Source: an uncultured bacterium
GTDB taxonomy: Bacteria; Planctomycetota; Phycisphaerae; Phycisphaerales; UBA1924
Length of the DNA stretch: 14,004 nt
Reading direction: 5' to 3'
Assembly: GCA_938003595.1 (NCBI GenBank)
Contig: CALKYH010000041.1
Coordinates: forward strand, 1-14,004
The notes under the pieces were generated by a model that saw only the letters and a program-made list of their open reading frames with translations, was not told where the DNA came from and searched no databases. Each line of letters starts with the position of its first letter. The stretch's first letter is position 1. This document shows, one piece after another, positions 1 to 6,776 of the stretch. A program made the position numbers and the translations under genes.

Positions 1-488
1 TGATGATCGTCGTGATCCGCGAAGAACACGCAGGTGTCCACCACGCGCTTCTGGATCCCCAGCCGCTCGTGCCAGGCCGATCGGCCGAAGAAGTCACGCG
101 GGTAGGCCTCCAGCCGCGCGACCGTCTCGCCCCGCACCCGGCGCAGCTCGTCCAGGACCGAAGCCATCGGGCGTGCCTCGTGGTCCTGACCGGTCGTCCG
201 GGCGTTGGTCATGTCCGCCGCGGGCAGCGCCGCATCGCCCCGCTCGTAGGCGTCGAGCCGCGCGTGCAGCAGGGCCTCGAGGTCCGCCAGGTGCGCCAGA
301 TGACGCTGCACCGACCAACCCCCTTCGGGGATTCGCGTCGCCTCGCCCGGCCCGAGCTCCGCCGCCAGCGCCGCGGCACGGGCCGGAGCGCCCCGCAGCC
401 GCTCGATGACCGCCGGATGCAACTCGGCGGGGAACTCAAAGCGCCAGCGACGGTGCATCCACGGCGTAAGTATCTGCCCCTGCTGCAT
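1..488 (-). CDS. DinB-family (DinB/YfiT-like) protein, C-terminus cut by window edge
   Basis: An open frame runs from the ATG at 488 to the left edge without a stop, giving 162 residues of an incomplete protein. AGGAGG lies 4 nt upstream of the ATG and fixes the start. The sequence has the look of the DinB four-helix-bundle superfamily: an N-terminal helix, then GGWSVQRHLAHLADLE (residues 57-71), which supplies the first His positions (His63/His66), and a late helix ending HDDH (159-162), the usual place for the paired metal-binding histidines. Family members are small cytoplasmic proteins, some of them thiol-dependent transferases or hydrolases binding a divalent metal, and many are stress- or damage-induced. 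The substrate here is unknown. It is divergent from the ECF sigma factor operon. The remaining C-terminal helix lies outside the window. Family call is fairly secure; function is not. Confidence 0.75.
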   Translation of the reverse strand, partial: MQQGQILTPWMHRRWRFEFPAELHPAVIERLRGAPARAAALAAELGPGEATRIPEGGWSVQRHLAHLADLEALLHARLDAYERGDAALPAADMTNARTTGQDHEARPMASVLDELRRVRGETVARLEAYPRDFFGRSAWHERLGIQKRVVDTCVFFADHDDH

Positions 489-794
489 TGGACCTCCTCG
501 GCGCCCGGGCTCTGCGCCCCGGGAAGCCGACGCTAGCCGGACCGCCGACCCCGCTCCACCCTGCGTATCGCCCTCCAGCCTTGCCCCGCACCGATCCGAC
601 CTTCCCGTGGCGCGATCTTGGCGCGGATCCCGCGTCCTGCTCATCGGAGGCGCCCCATGTCCAGCTGCCTGGCTCTGAACCCCAGCGTCCGCTCATCAGC
701 AGTCCCGCCGCCGTTGGAGCCGGCGGTTGGTGATAAACTCAACCGCCGAGCCGAGTTCCGTTCGCCCGGCGGCGCCAAGCCAGGAGCCACAAGC
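489..794. other. 306-bp divergent intergenic region
   Basis: No convincing gene is seen between the DinB-family gene (minus) and the ECF sigma gene (plus). On the minus side, 12 nt or so before the DinB Shine-Dalgarno, CCCGGG at 504-509 and CCCGGG at 518-523 can pair across an 8-nt spacer, so the DinB leader may fold. On the plus side there is an AT-richer patch at 731-740 that could be a -10 element. The frame upstream of 795 stays open back to 618 but has no Shine-Dalgarno start and no family similarity, so it is treated as non-coding. Confidence 0.5.
731..739 (+). promoter_or_regulatory. possible extended -10 element for the ECF-kinase-globin operon
   Basis: TGATAAACT reads as TG-N-TAAACT, an extended -10 with four of six matches to TATAAT, in an otherwise GC-rich leader. 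It would start transcription near 746 and give a leader of about 50 nt to the ATG at 795. No good -35 box is seen (TTGGAG at 714-719 is only 14 bp away). An ECF-specific autoregulatory promoter is an alternative that cannot be recognised here. Confidence 0.3.
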
Positions 795-1391
795 ATGAAC
801 GACGCGCCGGGTGATGTGACGCGGCTGCTCCGGGCCTCCAGCTCCGGCGACCCCGCCGACGCCGAGCGTCTCATGCTCGCGATCTACGACGACCTGAAGC
901 GACTGGCCGCCAGCCAGCTCCGCAACGAGCGCCCCGGGCACACCCTGCACCCCACCGCCCTCGTCCACGAGGCCTACCTGCGCCTCGTCAACCAGCGGTC
1001 CGCAGAGTGGAACGACCGTCTCCACTTCTTCTCGATCGCCGCCCGCGTCATCCGTCGCGTCCTCCTCGACCACGCCCGCGAGCGCCAGGCCCTCAAGCGA
1101 GGCGGACACCGGCAGCGCATCAGCATCGACGACCAGGCCGTCGCGGCGCCGCAGAAGGACCTGGACCTCGTCGCCCTCGGCGAGGCGCTCGACGAACTCG
1201 CCCAGATCAACGAACGCCAGGCGCAGATCGTCGAGCTCCGGTTCTTCGGCGGTCTGAGCATCCCGGAGGTCGCCGCCGCCCTCTCGATCGGCGCCCGGAG
1301 TGTCGACCGCGACTGGCAGGTCGCCCGCGCCTGGCTGTTCCATCGCCTCTCGGAGGCCGACCCTCAGGAGACCGATGCCGTCGGAGATTGA
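795..1391 (+). CDS. ECF-type RNA polymerase sigma factor (sigma70_ECF / TIGR02999-like)
   Basis: The 198-residue protein directs RNA polymerase to specific promoters. Region 2 includes LHPTALVHEAYLRLV (51-65), a signature of the sigma70_ECF (PF07638/TIGR02999) family, followed by FFSIAARVIRRVLLDHARER (78-97). Region 4 (about 126-186) ends in a helix-turn-helix around GLSIPEVAAALSIGARSVDR (153-172). The start at 795 was chosen because AGGAG stands 8 nt upstream and the length fits the family; the longer open frame from 618 adds 59 residues without similarity. The 3' end overlaps the kinase gene by 17 nt, so the two are probably translationally coupled. Sigma factors of this group are commonly encoded beside Ser/Thr kinases in planctomycetes and have no classical anti-sigma partner, so phosphorylation by the neighbouring kinase is the natural control hypothesis. 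That control is inference. Confidence 0.93.
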   Translation: MNDAPGDVTRLLRASSSGDPADAERLMLAIYDDLKRLAASQLRNERPGHTLHPTALVHEAYLRLVNQRSAEWNDRLHFFSIAARVIRRVLLDHARERQALKRGGHRQRISIDDQAVAAPQKDLDLVALGEALDELAQINERQAQIVELRFFGGLSIPEVAAALSIGARSVDRDWQVARAWLFHRLSEADPQETDAVGD

Positions 1392-4300
1392 CCTCGCCCG
1401 CCGATCGCACGCGCTGCTCATGCGCGCCATGGACCACGCCCCCGATCGGCGGCGGGACTTCATCCGCGCCGAGTGCGCCGACGAGCCCGCGCTCCTGCAG
1501 CGCGCCATGGCGCTGGTCGACGCCGCCGACAAGGCCTCCACCTTCCTCGAGCGACCCGCGCTGGAGCGAGAAGCCGAGGACGCCCGCGCGATCCCGGACG
1601 CCGTCGGCAACTACCTGGTCATCGGCGTTCTGGGCGTCGGCGGCATGGCGACCGTGTACGAGGCGATCCAGGAGGACCCCCGCCGGCGCGTCGCGCTGAA
1701 GGTCCTGAACCAGACGGTGCGGAACTCCGACGCCTACATGCGATTCCGCTTCGAGACCGAGGCGCTCGCCCGCCTGCACCACCCCGGGATCGCGCAGATC
1801 TACGAGGCCGGCGCCGCCCAGCTCGAGCAGCCCTCCCCCGCGCCGTTCTTCGCGATGGAGCTCATCCCCGACGCCGCGCCGATCACCACCTACGCCGATC
1901 GCCACGGGCTCACCAAGCGCCAGCGGATCGAGCTGTTCCTCACCGTCTGCGACGCCGTCCACCACGGCCACCAGCACGGCGTGATCCACCGGGACCTCAA
2001 GCCCGCGAATGTCCTCGTCGACGGCGAGGGCCGCGCCAAGGTCATCGACTTCGGCGTCGCCCGCGCCACCGAGGCCCACGCGAACTCCCCCACCTCCCTC
2101 ACCGGCGCCCACCAGATCGTCGGCACGCTCCACTACATGAGCCCCGAGCAGTGCGGCGTCTCGAGCGACATCGACATCCGCACCGACATCTACTCGCTCG
2201 GCGTCCTGCTCTACGAGCTGACCTGCGGCCGGCTCCCGCACGACCTGTCCCAGCGCCCGATCCCCGCGGCGCTGCACGCGATCATCCACGAGCCGCACAT
2301 CCCCCCGACATTCCTCGACGGCCAGCCCGACCGCGACCTTGAGGCCATCATCAACAAGGCGATCGAGAAGGAACCCGGCCGCCGCTACGAGAGCGCCGCG
2401 GCGCTGGCCGCCGACCTGCGCCGCGCCCTGGCGCACCAGCCCATCGAGGCCCGTCCCCCCGGCGTGCTGGACCAACTCCGGCTCTTCGCGCGCCGGAACC
2501 CCGCGTTCGCCGGCGTCGCCGCGTCGATCGTGGCCAGCATCGTGCTCATCGCCGCGATCAGCGCCGCGTTCGCGCTCCGCCTCAACGCGGAGATGGACCG
2601 CCGCGGCGCCGCGGAAGCGGAGGCCGTCCGCGAGCGCGACCAGGCCCGCTGGCAGGCGTACACCGCCCAGATCGCAGGCGCGCTCTCCGCCATGAAGACC
2701 GGCGAGTTCGAGCAGATGCGCTCGCGCCTCCGGAGCGCCTCCCACCAGCCGCGCAACTGGGAATGGGGCTTCCTCGACCGGCTCTCCGAGCGCAGCGCCA
2801 CCGTGGTCCAGGCCCACGACGACATGATCCTGGAGTTGGCGCCGAACCGCCGATGGACGCGATTCCTCACCATCGCCGGCGACGGCGTCGTCCGCGTCTG
2901 GAACGCCTCCAGCGGCGAAATGATCGCCACCGCGACGACCGAAGCGCCCGCCCGGGCGTGGACCGGCGTCTTCACCGTCGAGGGCGACGCGGTCGTCATC
3001 GGCGACCTCGACGGCGCGGTGCGTGTCCTCGACCCGACGACCCTTGAGGAACGCCGGGTCCTCGGCCGCATGCCGGCGCCCGTCCGCGCCGTCGCGGCCA
3101 TGCCCGGTGGACGCATCGCCGCGGCCTGCGACATCGGCGAGGCCCGAATCTGGACGCTCGATCCACCCGCTGAGATCAACATTCCAAACGACCATCCCGG
3201 CGGCGCGCAGGGCCTCGCCGCCTCGCCCGATGGCTCGCTCCTGGCGACCTACAGCGACCGGGGCGACATCGAGGTCCGGCGGGCCGGTGATCTCTCGCTC
3301 GTCCGGCGCGTGGCATTCCCCGGCGCGCTGAACCAGGTGTGCTTCAGCGAAGACGCTCGGCAGCTCGCCGCCGTCGGCGGCGACAATCGGGTCTTCGTCT
3401 GGGCCCTGGACAGCGAAGCCCCGCCCCTCGAGCTGCAGGCCACCGAGGGTGTGAACACCGTGCGCTCCGTGGCCTTCTCGCACGATGGACGCCTGCTCGC
3501 CGCGGGCCTGGTGCACCGCGGCATCGTCCTGTTCTCGCTGCCCGATGGGGAGCGGATCGGCGACCTTGGCGGGCACACGAGCGCGATCGCTTCGCTGAGC
3601 TTCCGACCGGACGACCAGTTGCTCGTCTCCGCCTCGTGGGACCGAACCATCCGCACCTGGAAGGCCTCCGAGTTCACCTCGCCCGGCGGCGTCTCGACGC
3701 TCTCCGGGCACGGCGGCTATGTGATGTCGCTCGCGTTCACGCCAGACGGCTCGATGCTGGCGTCCGGCTCGCGCGACGGCGCAGTGATCCTCTGGGACCC
3801 TGACCTGACCGAACCGATCGCCCGGCTCGATCTCGGTCAAGGCGAGGTCCGCGCCCTGGCGATGTCGCCGGACGGCCGACGCATGGCCGCCGGCACGACC
3901 GCGCCGAGCGTGGTCACGATCGACACGAATACAGGCCGAGCGACCACGATTTTCAATGACCTGCCCTCACGGATCGCGTCTGTCGCTTTCGACGCCGCGG
4001 GCCAGCGCATCGCGGCCGGCGCGGAGGACGGCTCCGTCCGCATCTGGACGCTCGGCGCCGCGACCGAACCACTGACCATCCAGGCGCACGGCGCGCGCGT
4101 GAACTCGGTGTGCTTCAGCCCGGACGGATCGGTGGTGGCGACCGGCTCGCGCGACCGCGCCGTCCGCCTCTGGAACGCGAACACCGGCGCCGCGATCCGA
4201 AGTCTGGACGAGCATCAGTCCGATGTCTTCGCCGTCCTGTTCAGCCCCGACGGCGCCCGCCTGTACTCCGGCGCCCGTGACGAGACCGTCCGCGCCTGGG

Positions 4301-4833
4301 ATGTCGCGACCGGCGACTGCGTGGCCACCATCGCCGGGCACGGGCAGATCGTCACCTGCCTGTCGATCAGCCCCGACGGCTCCCGCCTGGCCGCCGGCTC
4401 CTGGTTCGGCGAGATCGTGCTGTTCGACATCGAGACCCTCGACCTGATCGCCTCGTTCCGTGCGCACGACTCCGCCATCCGCGGCGTCGCCTTCAGCCCG
4501 GACGGCCGATGGCTCGCCTCGGGCTCCTTCGACTCCACCGTCCGGCTGTTCGACTCCGCCTCCCGCGCCCAGGCCGATGAGTCGCTCCGACGCAGCGTCG
4601 CCGCCCGCGACGCCGCGGTCTCGCGGGTCCATCCTGTTCTCGCGGCCGGTCCCTCCGACGCCGACGGCATCCGCGAGGCGCTGGCCGGGGCCGGCCTGGA
4701 CCCCGAGCAGGACCCATGGGCCCGCAAAGCGCTGCTCTCCGCGTTCTATCCCCCCTCGACCAGCGCCGAATCCGGCGCGATGAGGCCGCCGTTCCCGCGT
4801 CCTCCCGTGTCACCCGCCCCCGGAGGACCATGA
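1375..4833 (+). CDS. Transmembrane Ser/Thr protein kinase with 14 C-terminal WD40 repeats
   Basis: A 1152-residue Hanks-type kinase. An N-terminal helical segment (1-75) resembles the leader usual in ECF-linked planctomycete kinases. Kinase domain, about 80-360: glycine loop GVGGMATVY (87-95), catalytic Lys109, HRDLKPAN (205-212, Asp207), DFG (225-227), GTLHYMSPEQ (250-259). All key residues are present, so it should be active. One membrane helix lies at about 377-401, after RLFARRN, which suggests the kinase is cytoplasmic and the rest lies across the membrane. A short charged helix (403-437) follows. I count 14 WD40 repeats from about 480 to 1062, the later ones canonical (SPDG, SGS-D, VR-WD), then a proline-rich tail. 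The ATG at 1375 has AGGAG 4 nt upstream; an ATG at 1300 lies inside the sigma gene and lacks one. It sits between the sigma and globin genes and overlaps both. Confidence 0.93.
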   Translation: MPSEIDLARRSHALLMRAMDHAPDRRRDFIRAECADEPALLQRAMALVDAADKASTFLERPALEREAEDARAIPDAVGNYLVIGVLGVGGMATVYEAIQEDPRRRVALKVLNQTVRNSDAYMRFRFETEALARLHHPGIAQIYEAGAAQLEQPSPAPFFAMELIPDAAPITTYADRHGLTKRQRIELFLTVCDAVHHGHQHGVIHRDLKPANVLVDGEGRAKVIDFGVARATEAHANSPTSLTGAHQIVGTLHYMSPEQCGVSSDIDIRTDIYSLGVLLYELTCGRLPHDLSQRPIPAALHAIIHEPHIPPTFLDGQPDRDLEAIINKAIEKEPGRRYESAAALAADLRRALAHQPIEARPPGVLDQLRLFARRNPAFAGVAASIVASIVLIAAISAAFALRLNAEMDRRGAAEAEAVRERDQARWQAYTAQIAGALSAMKTGEFEQMRSRLRSASHQPRNWEWGFLDRLSERSATVVQAHDDMILELAPNRRWTRFLTIAGDGVVRVWNASSGEMIATATTEAPARAWTGVFTVEGDAVVIGDLDGAVRVLDPTTLEERRVLGRMPAPVRAVAAMPGGRIAAACDIGEARIWTLDPPAEINIPNDHPGGAQGLAASPDGSLLATYSDRGDIEVRRAGDLSLVRRVAFPGALNQVCFSEDARQLAAVGGDNRVFVWALDSEAPPLELQATEGVNTVRSVAFSHDGRLLAAGLVHRGIVLFSLPDGERIGDLGGHTSAIASLSFRPDDQLLVSASWDRTIRTWKASEFTSPGGVSTLSGHGGYVMSLAFTPDGSMLASGSRDGAVILWDPDLTEPIARLDLGQGEVRALAMSPDGRRMAAGTTAPSVVTIDTNTGRATTIFNDLPSRIASVAFDAAGQRIAAGAEDGSVRIWTLGAATEPLTIQAHGARVNSVCFSPDGSVVATGSRDRAVRLWNANTGAAIRSLDEHQSDVFAVLFSPDGARLYSGARDETVRAWDVATGDCVATIAGHGQIVTCLSISPDGSRLAAGSWFGEIVLFDIETLDLIASFRAHDSAIRGVAFSPDGRWLASGSFDSTVRLFDSASRAQADESLRRSVAARDAAVSRVHPVLAAGPSDADGIREALAGAGLDPEQDPWARKALLSAFYPPSTSAESGAMRPPFPRPPVSPAPGGP

Positions 4834-5330
4834 TGCCCGTCCAGCGCCACCCGATCGCCCGTTCTCAGCGCCAGGATCCACTGGCGGGCCTGCCGATGGA
4901 CCACGCCCTGATCGCCCGGCTTCGCGCGAGCTTCGAGCAGATCCGGATGCAGGGGCTCCGCCTGGGCGAGGTCTTCTACGCCAAGCTCTTCGCGGCGGCG
5001 CCGCACCTTCGCTCCATGTTCAAGACCGATCTTGCGACGCAGAGCGACAAGCTCATCGCCTCGCTGGACACGGTCGTCCGCAACCTCGAGCGACCGGAGC
5101 AGAACGCCGCCATGCTCGCGGCGCTGGGCGAGCGGCACGCCGGCTATGGCGCCCGGCCGGAGCACTACACCCTCGTGGTGAAGCTGCTCGTCGACTCCAT
5201 GCGCGAGGTCCTCGGCCCCGCCGCCGACGAGAAGGGCCTTGAGGAATGGCGCACCGCGCTGCGGCTGATCTCCGATCAGATGATCGCCGCCTCGGCGCCG
5301 CGCGCGGGAGACACGCCAGCTCAGCGCTGA
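4833..5330 (+). CDS. Single-domain bacterial haemoglobin (flavohaemoglobin-type globin domain)
   Basis: A 165-residue haem protein matching the globin domain of flavohaemoglobins but without the FAD/NAD reductase part. Visible landmarks: VFYAKLF with Tyr49 at B10, MFKTD with Phe63 at CD1, Gln70 at E7, and RHAGYGARPEHY with proximal His102 at F8. Spacing from B10 to CD1 is the same as in E. coli Hmp. Tyr-B10 plus Gln-E7 is the O2/NO-handling pocket of that family, so NO dioxygenation, O2 binding or sensing are the likely roles. Residues 1-22 are a non-globin extension. GGAGG ends 6 nt before the ATG at 4833; the ATG at 4830 is equally in frame but only 3 nt from it. The kinase stop overlaps the start (ATGATG), so expression is coupled to the kinase. 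Its 3' end overlaps the convergent methyltransferase gene by 10 bp. Confidence 0.88.
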   Translation: MPVQRHPIARSQRQDPLAGLPMDHALIARLRASFEQIRMQGLRLGEVFYAKLFAAAPHLRSMFKTDLATQSDKLIASLDTVVRNLERPEQNAAMLAALGERHAGYGARPEHYTLVVKLLVDSMREVLGPAADEKGLEEWRTALRLISDQMIAASAPRAGDTPAQR

Positions 5331-6136
5331 ACCGTCACCCTCATGAAGGTGGCGGGGATCGAGGTCCCCTTGGCGCCCTTGTCGTTCTGGGATTCGGCAA
5401 GCTCCACCAGCTGGCGGTACAGCTCCTCTTCCTTGCCGTTCTTCTGCGCCGCCTCGAAGGCGTTCATCGTCGGTCCGTAGTAGCCGCGGAACGCGTCGAT
5501 GAACTCCCTCGGCGACCGCTCGCTCGACATGAATCGGAAGGTGTCCTTCCGCATCGTGATCCGGTCCGGCGACACGCCCGCCGCGCCGAAGCGCTCCACG
5601 ATGTGCTGTTCGACGCCCCAGGTCATCGGGCTGACGAACCCCTCCGGCGGGGGCGGCGTGAACGCCGAGCTGATCCGCAGCACCTGCGAGATGAAGCTCG
5701 GATCGCCGGGGATCCAGTTCCCCATCACGATCCGCCCGCCCGGCTTGGTGACCCGCGTCATCTCCTTGGCGACATCGAACGGGCGCGGCGCGAACATGGC
5801 GCCGAAGATCGAGATTGTCAGGTCGAAGGACGCATCCGGCACACCCTCGAGGTTCGAGGCGTCGCCCTCGCGGAACCGCAGCCGATCGAGCCCCGCCTCC
5901 TTGGCGCGCCGGTTCCCTGCCTCGACGAGGTTGCGCGCGATGTCGATGCCCGTGACATCGGCGCCCAGCTTCGCCAGCGGCAGCGCCGTGGTCCCGTCGC
6001 CGCAGCCCAGGTCCAGCGCCTTCACGCCGGCCCCCGCGCCCAGGCTCTTCGCGACCGCCTCGCCGGATTCCCGCATGTACGCGGCGATCCGCGTGAAGTC
6101 GCCCTTCTCCCACAACGCCTTGTTCGGATTCGTCAT
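5321..6136 (-). CDS. Class I SAM-dependent methyltransferase (Methyltransf_11/UbiE-like)
   Basis: A 271-residue cytoplasmic enzyme expected to move a methyl group from S-adenosylmethionine. Motif I, ALDLGCGDGTTAL (40-52), binds SAM; the acidic residue after beta-2 is Asp65 in GIDIARN; GDASNL (91-96) is the adenine-contact region; FDLTISIFGAMFAP (104-117) is motif II; KPGGRIVMGNW (131-141) is motif III. The C-terminal third carries the substrate-side cap and is not recognisable to a specific substrate. GGAGG lies 5 nt before the ATG. It starts 42 nt after the VOC gene on the same strand, so the two are likely co-transcribed. The gene ends within the palindrome TCAGCGCTGA, shared with the globin stop. 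Similar UbiE-type proteins act on many small molecules; a specific substrate cannot be given. Confidence 0.9.
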   Translation of the reverse strand: MTNPNKALWEKGDFTRIAAYMRESGEAVAKSLGAGAGVKALDLGCGDGTTALPLAKLGADVTGIDIARNLVEAGNRRAKEAGLDRLRFREGDASNLEGVPDASFDLTISIFGAMFAPRPFDVAKEMTRVTKPGGRIVMGNWIPGDPSFISQVLRISSAFTPPPPEGFVSPMTWGVEQHIVERFGAAGVSPDRITMRKDTFRFMSSERSPREFIDAFRGYYGPTMNAFEAAQKNGKEEELYRQLVELAESQNDKGAKGTSIPATFMRVTVQR

Positions 6137-6178
6137 GATGCCTCCAGCTTCAGAGTTGCTCTCTCCTGCGGCGCCCCG

Positions 6179-6700
6179 CTACTTCGGCGCCGGCACATGC
6201 TGATCCACCAGGACCGGGTTCCCGTCCGGATCCACCACGACAAAGCTCGCCGGCCCGGTCGAACTCTCGTCCGCCTCCGTGACGATCGTCACGCCCTGAG
6301 CCCGCAGCTCGCGCTGCAGTTCGCGCACATCCTCGAAGCTCGGCAGCGTATTGCACTCGCGGTCCCAGCCCGGATTGAAGGTCAGGATGTTCTTGTCAAA
6401 CATGCCCTGGAACAGCCCGATCGTCGCCGTCCGGTTCTGCATGATCAGGTAGTTCGTTCCGTTCCCGCCGACCGGGCGGAACCCCAGCTTCTCATAGAAC
6501 GCCTTCGAGGCGCCCAGGTCTTTGACCGCGAGACTGACCGAGAAGTTGCCGAGCTGCATGGGGGACTCTCCTTGGGTCGAGGGGGCCGCCGCCGGGGTCG
6601 AGGCGCAGCCGCCCGCCAGCGGCGCGGCCAAGCCCGCCACGACCAACGCCGCGAGGCGGGCCCGCGGGCCGCGCCGACAAGAAACGAGCTGGGCGTGCAT
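6179..6700 (-). CDS. VOC/glyoxalase-fold protein with predicted lipoprotein signal
   Basis: 173 residues in the long form. Residues 1-32 look like a lipoprotein signal: arginine-rich start, hydrophobic LAALVVAGLAAPL, and lipobox LAGGC (Cys32), followed by an Ala/Pro/Ser/Thr linker. A vicinal-oxygen-chelate domain fills 48-173: NFSVSLAVKDLGASKAFYEK (52-71), LGF, IGLFQGMFDKNILTFNPGW (94-112), and VVDPDGNPVLVDQHVP (155-170). The usual first metal His is a Ser, so glyoxalase activity is doubtful. An internal ATG at 6559 (residue 48) begins exactly where related cytoplasmic proteins start and has AAGGAG 8 nt upstream, whereas the ATG at 6700 has no clear Shine-Dalgarno. Codons 1-47 keep the GC-rich third positions of a coding sequence. 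Both a lipoprotein and a 126-residue cytoplasmic form are possible. It is the first gene of a pair with the methyltransferase. Confidence 0.8.
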   Translation of the reverse strand: MHAQLVSCRRGPRARLAALVVAGLAAPLAGGCASTPAAAPSTQGESPMQLGNFSVSLAVKDLGASKAFYEKLGFRPVGGNGTNYLIMQNRTATIGLFQGMFDKNILTFNPGWDRECNTLPSFEDVRELQRELRAQGVTIVTEADESSTGPASFVVVDPDGNPVLVDQHVPAPK

Positions 6701-6706
6701 CCCCCC

Positions 6707-6712
6707 ATCTTA
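6707..6712 (-). promoter_or_regulatory. possible leaderless -10 element for the VOC gene
   Basis: On the minus strand TAAGAT lies exactly 6 nt before the ATG at 6700, the spacing expected if transcription begins at or next to the A of the start codon. The intervening bases are all G, which could also be read as a poor Shine-Dalgarno. No -35 box was identified. Confidence 0.3.
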
Positions 6713-6765
6713 ATGGCTGTCTCCCCCTCGGGTGTTCGCAGCCGCACAACTCCTCGCCACGCCGT

Positions 6766-6771
6766 TAGAAT
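6766..6771 (+). promoter_or_regulatory. possible leaderless -10 element for the thiolase gene
   Basis: TAGAAT (four of six matches to TATAAT) lies 5 nt before the ATG at 6777, and no Shine-Dalgarno is present upstream of that ATG. The arrangement suggests a leaderless transcript. It mirrors the element for the divergent VOC gene within the same 76-bp gap. No clear -35 was found. Confidence 0.3.
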
Positions 6772-6776
6772 CCGAT

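Noticed and set aside
504..523. CCCGGG inverted repeat in the DinB leader as a terminator or riboswitch
   Set aside because: Six self-complementary bases are expected by chance at this GC content; there is no T-run and no recognisable aptamer. Noted only in the intergenic entry.
3..536. A plus-strand frame of 177 codons at the left edge
   Set aside because: It is antisense to the DinB-family frame, which has a strong Shine-Dalgarno and family motifs; the plus frame has neither.
618..794. N-terminal extension of the sigma factor
   Set aside because: No Shine-Dalgarno near the earlier ATG, no similarity to sigma region 2, and a good AGGAG precedes 795.
1207..3840. An 877-codon open frame antisense to the kinase gene
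   Set aside because: It is a shadow of GC-rich codon structure. Its translation is full of Gly, Ala, Arg and Asp with no domain, and its regular pattern mirrors the WD40 repeats on the other strand.
4746..6113. A 455-codon minus-strand frame across the methyltransferase and globin
   Set aside because: It overlaps the methyltransferase out of frame; the true frame has complete SAM motifs and a Shine-Dalgarno.
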